Assembly (NCBI GenBank): GCA_014706385.1
Contig: JACGZH010000008.1
Span: 620,001 to 684,000 of the forward strand
Length of the DNA stretch: 64,000 bases
Source of the DNA: Phaffia rhodozyma
Taxonomy: Eukaryota > Basidiomycota > Tremellomycetes > Cystofilobasidiales > Mrakiaceae
Direction: 5' to 3'
Numbering within the stretch: position 1 is the first letter of the stretch; each line of letters begins with the position of its first letter. The notes under the pieces were generated by a model, which was not told the origin of the DNA, did not search any database, and saw only the letters and a list, made by a program, of their open reading frames with translations. A program made the position numbers and the translations under genes. Of this stretch, positions 11,227-21,917 are shown piece by piece.

Positions 11227-14200
11227 TTAGATGGCACTCAAGACCAACCCAACCGCGCTTTCCTTCTCGGCCCTGACGGCCAACTCGAGGGTGACACCGT
11301 CACCGGTCGAGAATGTCATCCGACTCCTCGCCAAGACCTTACCTCCTCCACCGGCGACGAGACCGGAGAGATTTAATGTGTGCACAGAGGTCGACGTGGG
11401 TAGTTCGGTACCGCCGAGGGGTTCCATTCCGAGGACCTCGATGAGCGAATCGCAAGCGGCTTTTTTTTTTTTGGTTTTGCAGCGCGATCGACAAACAAGA
11501 GAGGGTGAGGGAAGAAACAGTATGAGTTTACTTGATCGTTCGTCGACTCGACCGGAAAAAGAAAAGAAACAAACAGAAGACAAAGAAGGAAAAAAAAAAA
11601 CTAAAAAAAAACTGACCTTTCAAACTCTGGGACGAAGCAAGACCAAACGTCTCGGTCGAGTTCTGACCGCCCTTGAGTCGTTCCCACTCGGTGGCAAAGG
11701 TGACGTAGGACGGGACGATGTAGTCGGCCGCTCCCAACTCGAGTTCCTCGATCTGGTACTCGTCCGGGTAACCATCCTCCTCGGGCTCTCCCGAAGCCGG
11801 GTCGACCTCTTTGCTGATAAACTTGAGGGTGCACGGGAACGAGCCGAGTGCGAACGACGTCGGGTCTTCCCGGCTGAACGACACGTACACCACTCCGGGC
11901 GAGTTTTGGCTAGATATCGAAGGCACAGGGATGATAAAGTCCTCGATCAAGCCTGAATCCTCGGAAGGCTGCATGAGAACGGAGACCTGCTCCAACACGG
12001 TGTCTGGGATAGTGTTGGAGATGTTGAACTATTTGAGGACGGTAATCAAACACGGAGTGTGTTGTCTGTCAGCTACTCTAGTTTGAGTTGTGAGATGAGA
12101 AAGAAAAAGAAAAAGAAAAAGAAAAAGAGAGACCTACCTGGAACACGACGTGATCCTTGAACACATGCTTCACCGCACCAACCACGTACTCCATCTCGCT
12201 CTCCGTCAGCTCGACCGGTCGCGAGCTGCTCTTGTAGATGGGCCCATAGTCGGCAAACTCGGGGACAGCAGCGAGCTGAGACGCGTAGGCAGATTGGCTC
12301 TCTTCGGCCGAAGGCGTAGGAGCGGATTCCTGGGCTGCCTTCGGGGCGATGGCAGCGTTCATAGTCTCCAAAGATGATGGCCCTGGATAGAGTCGTCAGA
12401 TTCAAACGGGCCTTTTCTCAGTAAAGGCGTGGTTTCGAAAGATTTGAATTAAAAAAAAAAAAAGGTTAAAGCAAAAGAGGAGGATACGGACGAGCAGATT
12501 CCTGGGAAGCCTGCTCCCTGCTGATCTTCGGTATCGAGGACGCGTCGAAAGCAGAGGTGGAAGCCTCGGGATCGTTCACGTACGCGACCAACTTGGACTC
12601 GAGAGCGGCCAGGGAGAAGGTCGATTCTACCCGAGTTGAAGAAGGAAAGCATATTAGTTGACGGTGTGACGATCAAGTCAAGATCCCAGAAAAAAGCGAT
12701 CAGGCTCACCCTCTCGAACGTAGATATCAGCGAGAGCCTGCTCGTCGAGCACCTTGAGGTAGAGAGCCGCTCGGTCTCGAACTTCGTCATCAGCGTCGTC
12801 CAAACACCTGTGAGTCGCGTGGTTGGTCAGAGAGTTTTGTTCAGTGCTGTGATCAACGACAAGAAGACCGGAGGGGGAAAGAGAGAAGACCCAAGAAACG
12901 CGACACGAACCTTTTGAGCAACACTCGGACGCTCCTTCCGACACTTCCTCCATCCTTGTCTCCGACCTCGACACCAAACTTGCCGAGGGAAGAGACGGCA
13001 GCCGCTCGGACGACCGCGTTCTCAAGGACGACTCGGTTGTAGATGTATCGGATGTACTTGGTCGGCTGAGAAGCCTTGGGTCCCTCGATTCCGAGCAAGT
13101 GCAAGATTCGGACAGAGATCTTGGTGAACTCGCAATCTTCGATGAACTCGCACAAGTGGGCCAGAGCTATTTGTGTGTGTGTGTGTGTGTGTGTGTGTTG
13201 ATTCAACATTGAAAAGCAAAGAACAATCAATACGCGTCCGAGGAAGAGAGAGAGAGAGAGAAGAGGAAAAAAGGGGGGGATCCAGCCTTACCGGTCTCCT
13301 TGCACTCGCCGATGTATCGGATCATGTCAAAGATAGCCTCGACGATGGTTCGCTTGAACTCGTATCCTCCTTCGTCTCGGAGCATACCGCTGAGGAAGCT
13401 GAGCATGGCGGCCTGCTTCTTGGGGAACTTGAGCGACAGGGTTCGGATGGCCTCGACGACGATCATCTTGAATTCGTCGGTGAGCTCGTTGATGAAGGAC
13501 GTGATTTGCTTCATCAGCCGGTCCACAGAGAGTTCAGTTCCAGTCTGTTTTGTTCGGGGAAGGAAAGGAAAGGAAAGGAAAGGAAAAAAAAAAAGATTGG
13601 TCAGTCGGACGTTCGGTCGGGACAGAGAGAAACAAAGAGGGACGGACCTTGAGCAGGGTGGTGATAGCAAAGGTGGCCAAACTTCGGTTCTGGTCGGTGA
13701 TCATGTTTTCGATCTCGTTGTTGGCAGCGGCGACAGCGTCCGGATGAGTCTGAGCCAATTTATTGAGTGTTCTGATAGCGGCAAACTTCAAGGCGGGTTT
13801 TGGCGAAGTCAAGAACAGCTGGAGAACTGTAGGCGTTTGGAGAGGAGAGGAGAGAGTTGGTGACGTTTGAGCATCACTCTGTTGGGTACCTGGGAGAGAA
13901 AGGAAAGAAAGAAAGAAGGAAAGAAGGAAAGAACGGGATTCGACTGACCGGCAACAGGTCGGAAGAGTTGAGAACTGGTAACACCTCGAATGTTGCAGAT
14001 CGCTCTGGCGGCCTCGATGTTGACCATCTCGGACTTGTGTCGAAGCCAGTTCTCCAAAAGATCAAACATCTGCTTGTGAACGCTATGGTGAGGGTGGGAA
14101 GGTGAAGGATTGAGCAGTTTGAACAGATTAGTGTGTGCACGATTTCACGGAGGGGAAACCTAGAAAAGACAGAGGAAATTGAGGAAGAGAGAGAAAGAAA

Positions 14201-15549
14201 AGAAAAGAAAAGAAAAAAAACAAGTTCTTACTTGGGATCTTCGTCCATCACCTTCCCGGCCATCCTGATCAACATGCAAACCGCCATGGGGTTTCGCAAC
14301 AGACTGGCCACACTGCCACCCTTGCCTCCGGCGAGCTGCTGGACCATCTTGGTGACCGCCATTCTGTCTCCCTGTCTGATCAGGAACAAGAGACCGAGGG
14401 CGTGGTACTGGGTGATACCACTGGTGGAGAGCACCTGGTGGCTGGCGGGTGCGTTTGAGCTTCCGCTCGAGCCGGCACCGAAGCCGAGGGAGAAGGAAGA
14501 CGAGGATGAGGAGGCGGTGGTGGGTTTGGGGGAGAGCGATTCGGAGGCTTCGTTTGACCATCGCTTGATGACCTCCTTCGAGGTCGGGTACAGGTGGTAG
14601 GCCGATATGAGCGCGGCGGAGGAGATTGGGGTTGATCGGTCGACGATGGCCGACTTGAAGAACCTCTCGACGGACTGAACGGCTTGGGCCTGGAATGAAA
14701 GAAAGCGTTGTCCAGATGTTTGGTTGGTTTATTGTTGCACACAGTGAGACTGGACACCCGGGGGGGGGGGGGGGGGGGAGGGAAAAGAAAAGAAGGAAGA
14801 AGGAGAAAGAAGAAGAAAGACAAGAAGGATGGGAACTCACATCAGTGATCCGGGTCAACGCTCGGATGGCATTCGAGCGGTAGATGACCTCGAGGTTGGG
14901 TTGCATGTCCTTCATGATGGACGAGGTGACCATGATGACATCTTCTGCATAGGGCGAGAGTTCTTTGATGACGAGATACATCATCTGTCGAAGGGCGGGC
15001 TGAGGACGACCAACAAAGAAAGAACGAAGCGGTTGAGCGATGTTTGTTGAGCCGGCTTTGGGCTTGCCAACAAGGAGGACAAAGGGGGGGGGGGGGGGGA
15101 GGGAAAGGCAAGGGAAAGACGGGGGAAAGAACAGGCCATCCGACTACTCACATCCTTGTGCTGGAACAGCTTGGTGACACCAAAGAACAGCTGGGTGGCC
15201 TCCTGTGTGGTGAACGTCTCCCCACAGTAGAGCAGGTAGACGATCCTTGCGAGGAGTGATCTGCATTTGGAAGGAGAGATGGGGGACTCGTTGAACACTC
15301 TGGCTTCTTGGATGACGGTCGACTTGTCGTGTACTGCAGGGGGGTGGTGCGAACGCGTGAGAAGCAGGCGAGTTCAGTCGGGTTGAGCTTGAATGAAGAA
15401 AGGAGAGAAAGAGAGATGGAAACATGGAAAGAAAGAGGAAGAAGGGCAAGAAAAAAAAAACAAAGAAGAGACGGATAGAAGGAGAAGGAGGAAACGGAAG
15501 GGGACGACGAACTGGTGACCGGCCGATCGTCGTCATCTCGCTTTGACAT
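11227..15549 (-). CDS. SEC21: Coatomer subunit gamma (COPI coat)
   Basis: Gamma-COP is part of the COPI coat that buds Golgi vesicles for retrograde transport to the ER. Thirteen exons are modelled; twelve are placed with confidence and total 2744 nt, so the protein is about 920-930 aa, the usual size. Family landmarks run in order: [18 protein letters not shown] at the N terminus, then [19 protein letters not shown], the HEAT-like adaptin trunk ([19 protein letters not shown]), a Ser/Ala/Pro-rich linker, and the C-terminal appendage from [16 protein letters not shown] to the end. The first exon begins at the ATG at 15549 ([10 protein letters not shown]) but its donor is uncertain: two phase-1 donors fit. 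Introns hold long C tracts on the sense strand and a (CA)n repeat. It is divergent from a Golgi membrane-protein gene. Confidence 0.95.
13172..13199. repeat. (GT)n microsatellite inside a SEC21 intron
   Basis: About 14 uninterrupted GT dinucleotides on the plus strand, read as CA repeats in the SEC21 transcript close to an intron acceptor. A likely length-variable marker. Confidence 0.9.
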
Positions 15550-16207
15550 TTTTCTTTAGCGGTCCTCTTGGGGAGGAACTTGAGCGGGTGATAGGGGGGT
15601 GAACGAGGGTGTGTGTGTGTGTGAGGGGGAGAGAGAGATACAAACACAATGTCCCGGGGGATGATGGGTTGATGGGATGATGGATGATGGATGATGGGCG
15701 GGGGGGGGGGGGGGGGCCAAACAAGCAAAGGGGGGGGGGGGGGCGAAAAGAGAGATGGGAAAATCATTAGGAAACGTTTGTAGTCCGTCTCTAATGGGGG
15801 CGTCCCGAGAATCATAGTCTGGAGGGTGGGGTGAAAACACTTCAAACCGTTTGTAGTGTTGACTAGAGAGTGTTTGTAGTGTTTCGAAAGCATTACAAAA
15901 AGCTACCCAGATTTGTAGTCCGCCGACTAGAGCGTTTTGTAGTCGATGCGCCGGGGGGGGGGGGGGGGGGGGGGAAATAAAATAAATAAATAAAAATAAA
16001 TGCCGCCCACAAGTTTCTCTCTTCCCCCCCCCCCCGCCCGCCCACCATCTCGCTTGGATCTTGATCAATCTACAGTCCGCCCAGGTCGTTCTATCAAGCC
16101 AGCAGCCAAGTGAAGAGCTCGCAGATCATCCCGTTCAGTGCTTTGTTGGAGTTTCGTTCTTTTGGTTCATTCCCCCCCCCCAAAAAAGCCTCCATCCACT
16201 CCCTCCG
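15550..16207. promoter_or_regulatory. Divergent promoter region, SEC21 / TMEM115-like
   Basis: About 660 bases between divergent start codons. Three G tracts (15700-15716, 15730-15743, 15953-15974) flank a cluster of five TTTGTAGT motifs. A C run and a CCCCCC-AAAAAA tract lie just upstream of the TMEM115-like start. Short AT-rich repeats (aaataaataaataaa) follow the third G tract. No supported reading frame is present although low-complexity open frames cross it. Confidence 0.7.
15777..15943 (+). repeat. Cluster of five TTTGTAGT direct repeats
   Basis: TTTGTAGT occurs at 15777, 15850, 15873, 15912 and 15936, all in the same orientation. Two of the spacers carry GACTAGAG (15861-15868 and 15925-15932), giving two diverged copies of a ~36-bp unit: TTTGTAGT, ~3-5 nt, GACTAGAG, 3-4 nt, TTTGTAGT. 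Two further copies of the core are in the SED5/SLX9 promoter. It could be a multi-site regulatory element or the relic of a dispersed repeat. Confidence 0.75.
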
Positions 16208-18105
16208 CCATGCCGGCAGTCAACTTTCTTCCCGCTCTCAAGTACGTGCTGATCGCGTTCTGCGCCCCGGATCGCTTTCTCTTTCTTTCTTTCCTTCTTT
16301 CTGATTCTTTAGTGAGAATCTCGCTCACCCTTGCGTTCTTTGGTGTGGTGTGGTGTGGTGTGGTTTTGGGTTGGGTTGGGTTGTGCGGCGTCGTCGTGCT
16401 TCGTCGCGTGCAGTGTCCTTCCTACAGTCACCCGGTCGCTCCTCATCATCCTTCTCACCACATCAACCCTTGCTTTCCTTCTGAGGATAAACTCGACGTC
16501 GTCCTCTCTCCGGGCCTCGCCTTCGTCGTTCCCCACAGGAGCAGACACCCACATCACCCGCTACGGACTCTTCCATCCCGCCCCGAGGGAAGACTATCCC
16601 TGGCTGTTTTGCGTACCCGGCAAGGTGTTCTACTATCCATGGACCATCCTCATCGCCGGCTTTGCTGAGGGAAACTTGGTCGAGGTATGTTGTCGATGAT
16701 GGTGATGACGATGGTGGTGGTGATGATGATGATGATGATCACAGCCTAAAGCTCTCACCTACCCGCTCCCAACCCAAACACTAACATCCATCCATCACGT
16801 CTGGTTTCTTTCCAGTTCTTGATCTCCGTCGTTTCCTTACCTCTCTGTGGCCGATACCTGGAAAGGATCTGGGGAGGAAAGGAGCTCGCCAAGTTTACCT
16901 TTGTCGTCATCGTCGCCTCCAACGTGATCGCTATCGGTCTCAGTTGGATCTTGTACTTTGTGCTAGGTGCCGAGGTTCTCGTGTACGTGTCTTGATCTGC
17001 TTCTTTTCTTCTTTTTCTTTCTCTTTCTCTTTCTCTTCTTTCCTTCCCCCCCCCCCCAAAAATCCTCTCCTTCAAGATGGACCTCGCTAATAAACTCTTG
17101 TCTGGGCGTCACCCAATCTTATCATCCTTCACAGCTACGGATCGACCGTCCATGGTCTCTCTGCTCTACAGGTCGGTTTCCTCGTCGCGTTCACTCAGTT
17201 GATCCCTGAGCATCAAGTCCAAATCTTTGGAGGCCTCATCAAAATCCGAGTCAAGGTAAGCGCACGCTTCCATGTCCATCTGTTGGTCTCAATCAGGACG
17301 ATGCTCAACAGACGACATCATCATCATCCTTGTCCACTTTGTCCACTTTGCCCTTTTTGTCCTCCTCGTCTTCTTCGGCCCCTCCTCGACCGACCAACAC
17401 ATCATGACAGAACATCCCTGGAATCTACCTCCTCATCTCGAACGTCCTCACCTTTGTCATCGCTCAAAATCCGTACATCATCATTCAGTTCGGTTTCTTT
17501 TCCGCTTGGGTCTATCTGCGATTCGTAAAGTATCAAGAAGGTTCCATGGGCGAGTTCAGAGGAGACCGTAGCGATACGTTCCAGTTTGTCAACTGGTTCC
17601 CTCCGATCATCCAGTGCGTTTGATTTCTGTCTACATTCCCATCGTGTCTTGTTGTCTTTTCCTGAGCCAACCCCCTTTTCTTATCCACCCACCCCACCTT
17701 CTTCTTCTTCTATTCCTTTCCCTTTCCCTTTCCCCTTCCCCTTCCCCTTCCCCTTCCCCCTTCCCATTCCAAAGCCGACCAATCTCCTTCCTAGCAAACA
17801 CCGTGTTCAACCTGTTTGTCGCCCTCCGACTCGTCCAGCCCTACGGTGCCTCCGCCGAGTACGCTCTCCTCCCCGGGCCCTCGGGTGGAGCCGGTGCTCG
17901 AGCAGAGGCCGAAAGACGACGAGCCCTCGCTCTCAAAGCATTGGACGCAAGGATGGCCACCGGAACTGGAACGCCAGGATCGAGTTCAGCCGGACCGGCA
18001 ACCCCTATGGGCTCTGGACCGGGTGCCAGTTCTTCATCGAACGGAGCAGTCAACGAAGGCGACCAAGCCGGTTCTGCCACCGCTTCCAAGGAAGAGACTA
18101 GATAG
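16208..18105 (+). CDS. TMEM115-like Golgi rhomboid-fold membrane protein (DUF1751)
   Basis: TMEM115 proteins are catalytically inactive rhomboid relatives of the Golgi, linked in animals to retrograde transport. Six exons (16208-16239, 16414-16684, 16816-16982, 17135-17255, 17411-17613, 17775-18105) sum to 1125 nt, 374 aa. Landmarks: first membrane segment SLLIILLTTSTLAFLL, then FYYPWTILIAGFAEGNLVE, the family block GRYLERIWGGKELAKF, the segment VVIVASNVIAIGLSWILYFV, and FGFFSAWVYLRFVKYQEG. No rhomboid GxSG serine is seen, as expected for the family. The C-terminal ~90 residues are a Gly/Ser/Ala-rich cytosolic tail starting after ASAEYALLPGPSGG. The gene is divergent from SEC21, which acts in the same Golgi retrograde route. 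Family assignment is strong; exact function in fungi is not established. Confidence 0.88.
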
Positions 18106-19195
18106 TTTTCTTTTCTTTTCCGGACAGATCCTTCTTTGTTTCTTTTTGGGGGGCCACAGGAAAAGAGAGGAGGAGTCTTCTTTGTTTTCTTTACCATCCC
18201 TTCCAATCTTGCCGTGATATCTAGCTTCTCCTGCTCTCTAAAGAGGATCTTTCTTGCCTTGTTCTCTTCATCATCTTCATCACTGCCTGATTTATCTGAG
18301 AGAGAACAGCAACTATCCACTTCTTTCCTCGTCACTCTGTATCTTATGTTTCCTCATCCGCTCGTTCTCGTCCGGCTCTTCCTATGTCTGTGTGTTCATA
18401 TGAGACGCACATCCGACTGACCGCCCTCCTCGGAGGTTTCTCTTGTCGACAACCATGTTGATGACCCGACGCGACATTCCGGTTCACCCCGGATCTCTTC
18501 TGTTGTTGTTGTCGTCGTCGTCAGTCAAAGCGAGAACATTCACCAAAGCAAGCCACCTGAGCTCTCGATAGTAAAACGAAAGAAAAACAAAAAAGGACTG
18601 CTCTTGAAAACGGTTGGATCATTGTATAACTAACTTTTCGGTTTTTTCCTTTCCCCCCCGCGCTTTTTTCCAATTTCCATTCGGCCGCTCAACTTCCATC
18701 CCATACATCATCATCGGCGGGCATCAGCATCAACAGCATCAGCATCATCCATCAACCTCTGTCTCTTGCCTGTTCTCTAGCTCCTCCTTCTCAGTACCCC
18801 GTACGAGTATAGAGCGCTGCCAGTTCGCATCCAGATCCTCGCCCTTCCAGGTTTATCTGTATACTCTGTTCTTTTGTTGGCCTAGTTTCCGTGCGCCAGT
18901 CAAATCCAATCAATCGACCGATCGCGTCTTGGCCATCAACTTGACTCTGCTCAACATCTCTCTCCATCCTTCCTTTCTCCACTAGCTGGTCCGTCTTCGC
19001 CAGAGGCTGAATCATATATAGACCAGCTCTAGAGTCAGTCAATAAACCGTGCTTGCTGTGCCATCACTTTGTGCCTATCCGTTGACTTTTGCTTCCCCCT
19101 CTCCCTTTCTTTCCCTCGAATCAAACAGATCCCTTTTGTTCCCACTCGATCTTTTTACCCATCAGCATCTCTCGCCCAACCTGTCCGACTCATCA
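18106..19195. other. Intergenic region, 3' UTR and G-beta promoter/5' UTR
   Basis: About 1.1 kb between tandem genes. It is pyrimidine-rich on the plus strand near the downstream gene (long CT-rich stretch from about 19060), typical of a fungal promoter and leader. A CAT/CAG-rich short repeat (about 18720-18750) is present. No supported gene. Confidence 0.5.
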
Positions 19196-21085
19196 ATGTC
19201 CTCGGTCGATATTCAAGAAAAGATCTCTGCCGCCCGGAGAGAAGCCGACGGGCTGAAAGAAAAGATCAGGAGTAAGCGTGAAGAGGTGGCTGATACTTCC
19301 CGTACGTGTATCCGTGTCTTTGCTTCGATTGAATATATATATATATATAAAGAAGGAAAGACGACAGTGAGCAACCATCCTGTTGTGGTGATGGAGGGCG
19401 ACGTCGGTGGATCAACATCTCATCGTGGGATGACCTTGGAGAACAGCGTGACCGAGAAGAACCTCTCCGGTCTGGTTCCCTCGAATGAATCTTTGTCTTG
19501 TGTCGAGATCATCGAGCCCTCCTTTTGACACGTCCACCGACACTGTTGTCAGACCTCCCTCCCTTTTGTTCGTCCGACCCGGTCATTCATCCTTTCTCTC
19601 TTTGTTTCTTTGTTTCTTTCTCTCGCTTTACCTGGATGTATCCTCGTCAACACGTTGGATCCGAGTAGTCCGAGCCCAGGCAGCAGACATCGAACCGCTG
19701 CCCCGAGTGGTGATGAAACCACGTCGGACTCTAAAAGGCCACCTGGCCAAAATCTACGCCATGCACTGGTCAACCGACCGACAGCACCTCGTCTCTGCCT
19801 CCCAGGACGGAAAGCTGATCGTGTGGGACGCCTACACGACCAACAAAGTCCACGCGATCCCACTCCGATCGTCCTGGGTCATGACCTGCGCGTACTCGCC
19901 TTCGGGAAACTTTGTGGCGTGCGGCGGGTTGGATAACGTGTGCTCGATCTACAACATCAGGGGCAGCTCGACCGGTACCGTCGGGGCGAGCGGGACAAAA
20001 GCTAGCAGAGAGCTCAGTGCTCACTCGGGCTACCTCAGTTGCTGTCGGTTCATCAACGACAGGCAGATCGTCACCTCCTCGGGAGACATGACCTGTATGC
20101 TTTGGGACATTGACGCAGGAGTCAAGATCATGGACTTTAGTGATCACACCGGGGATGTCATGTCGTGTGTATATGTTTCTTTGATCGACGTTTTTTTGTT
20201 CTCTCTCCCTCTCTCTTTCTTCTTGACTATGTCTAACCGTTCTATCAAACCATCTGGAGACTCTCGCTCTCACCAAACGCCAACGTCTTTGTGTCCGGTG
20301 CTTGTGACGCGACGGCCAAAGTATGGGACATTCGATCAGGAAAGGCCGTTCAGACGTTCACCGGACATGAAAGTGATATCAACGCGGTCCAGTATGTGAT
20401 CCTCTTCTGTCGACAAGAGCTTCCCTCGGTCTATCTCTCTGACCTATCCTTCTGACCCACTCTTGTTTCTTTCAGATTCTTCCCCAACGGAGAAGCCTTC
20501 GCGACTGGCTCTGACGACGCGTCCTGCAGGTTGTTTGACCTCCGGGCCGACAAGGAGCTCAACACGTTCGTTCACGACAACATCCTATGCGGCATCACCT
20601 CCGTCGCCTTCTCCGCTTCCGGTCGGATCTTGTTTGCCGGGTATGATGACAATAACTGTAACGTGTGGGACACGCTCAAGGTCTGTCTCATTTTCTTCCC
20701 GGCCTTGTCCTTCGTGTGTCCGTAGAATTCTCGAGGATTCTGAACAACCCGACCGGCCATGCTGTTTCTCTTTTGTTTTCTCTTCCCTTCTTTCTCATGT
20801 GTTCAATCTGGAACATAACCCCCCCCCCCAAAAAAAAAACATTCTAGGGAGAACGAGTGGGGATCTTGAACGGGCATGAGAACAGGGTGTCGTGTTTGGG
20901 AGTCAGTCAGGACGGAATGGCGCTCTGCACGGGTTCTTGGGATAGCCTTCTCAAAGTGAGTCTCTCCGTCTTGCTCTTCTGTCTTTTTCCCTGCTTTTTA
21001 TGTTTTCTCGCGGACTTGGATCTGATGGATCGTGCCTTCTTCCTTTCCTCTCTTCTTTTTCTCTTCTCTCCAGATTTGGTCGTGA
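19196..21085 (+). CDS. GPB1: Heterotrimeric G-protein beta subunit
   Basis: The beta subunit pairs with gamma and anchors G-alpha in pheromone or nutrient signalling. Six exons (19196-19301, 19666-20164, 20260-20391, 20476-20680, 20848-20955, 21074-21085) sum to 1062 nt, 353 aa, the standard size for this conserved subunit. An N-terminal coiled coil ([20 protein letters not shown]) precedes seven WD40 repeats; [18 protein letters not shown] is diagnostic, and repeats close with IVWD, SIYN, CMLWD, KVWD, RLFD, NVWD and KIWS. The second exon only reads correctly when its acceptor is placed at 19665, giving a split leucine codon. The final exon is only 12 nt including the stop. Very close to the G-beta class used in basidiomycete mating. 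Symbol given by homology. Confidence 0.95.
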
Positions 21086-21324
21086 TGAAGGAAAGAAGGA
21101 AAGAATGCGCTTTGTCCACTTTTTAAAAAGGTCCGAAACCTCTTTTCGTCATTTTCACTCACCTTCTTCGTTTCCGTAGATAATTCTTGTTCTTTCTCGC
21201 TGTCTTTCATACTATCTCCCTCTTGTGTATGTCCTATACCCTCCTTCCCACTCTCTTCGTTTGCTCTTGCCATCACAAGTCCAGTTCAACTCGACCCGTT
21301 TCGTTTCGTTTCACTCTTGTTTTT

Positions 21325-21386
21325 CACCACTACCACCACCACCACCACCACCACCACTACTACTACTGCTACTACTACCACTACTA
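21325..21386. repeat. Triplet repeat (ACC/ACT)n
   Basis: An imperfect run of ACC then ACT triplets about 60 nt long, beyond the G-beta stop codon and probably in its 3' UTR. Not in any supported coding frame. Confidence 0.85.
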
Positions 21387-21819
21387 CTCTCTCTGCTTCT
21401 GTGTTCCTTTCTCAATCCAATTCCATATGTAACTATTCGCCTGTTCCTTTCCTTTGCCCCTCCTTCTTTCTTCCTCTTGACCGTTTCCTTTTTTTCTTTC
21501 AATCGTCGGCCATTCTGCTTTCTCCTATATCTACGTAGTCTTTCCGTTTTCCGTTTTCTGCATGCCTTGTTCTTGCAATCCTCTCTTTCTCTTTCTCTCC
21601 CCTTTTCTTTCTTTCTTTCTTTTATCTGATTCAATGATTAGATTACGGAGAATGAAGAAAATAAAAGACCAGGACTCTGTGAGGTACAGAGCGAACGGAA
21701 CCGAACCGACCGAACCGAACCAGATGAGGAAACAAGAAAAAAACAGAGAAACAGGGAAACATAAAAGGAAAAGTAAGAAGGAAGAAAAGGAAAGCAAATA
21801 AAAGAAAAGTCTAGGTAAC

Positions 21820-21843
21820 GTCCCGGCTCGCGCGAGCCGGGAC
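21820..21843. terminator. Perfect 24-nt palindrome between convergent genes
   Basis: The left arm GTCCCGGCTCGC is followed directly by its exact reverse complement, with no loop. It is GC-rich (20 of 24) in an otherwise purine-rich, GC-poor stretch. RNA from either strand could form a strong hairpin, so a bidirectional termination or 3'-end role is possible; a protein-binding dyad is the alternative. Function is inferred from placement only. Confidence 0.5.
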
Positions 21844-21917
21844 TTTACGAGCCAAGACGGATCTGGTCAAAATAGAGGGTTGGGCCGAATGTGTCCGGAA
21901 GATTCCTCAAGGGGAGA

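Larger units (their letters stand above)
21086..21917. other. Convergent intergenic region, GPB1 / SED5
   Basis: About 830 bases between two convergent stop codons. It is CT-rich on the GPB1 side, carries an ACC/ACT triplet repeat (about 21325-21386), then switches to purine-rich sequence toward SED5. A perfect 24-nt palindrome lies near the SED5 end. Open frames here are low-complexity shadows. Confidence 0.6.

Noticed and set aside
15144..15893. 249-codon minus-strand open frame upstream of SEC21
   Set aside because: It is low-complexity translation of purine/pyrimidine tracts and G runs, and overlaps a true SEC21 exon in another frame.
16341..16380. Telomere-like TTGGG repeats
   Set aside because: Only a few GGTGT and TTGGG copies inside the first TMEM115-like intron; too short and internal to be telomeric.
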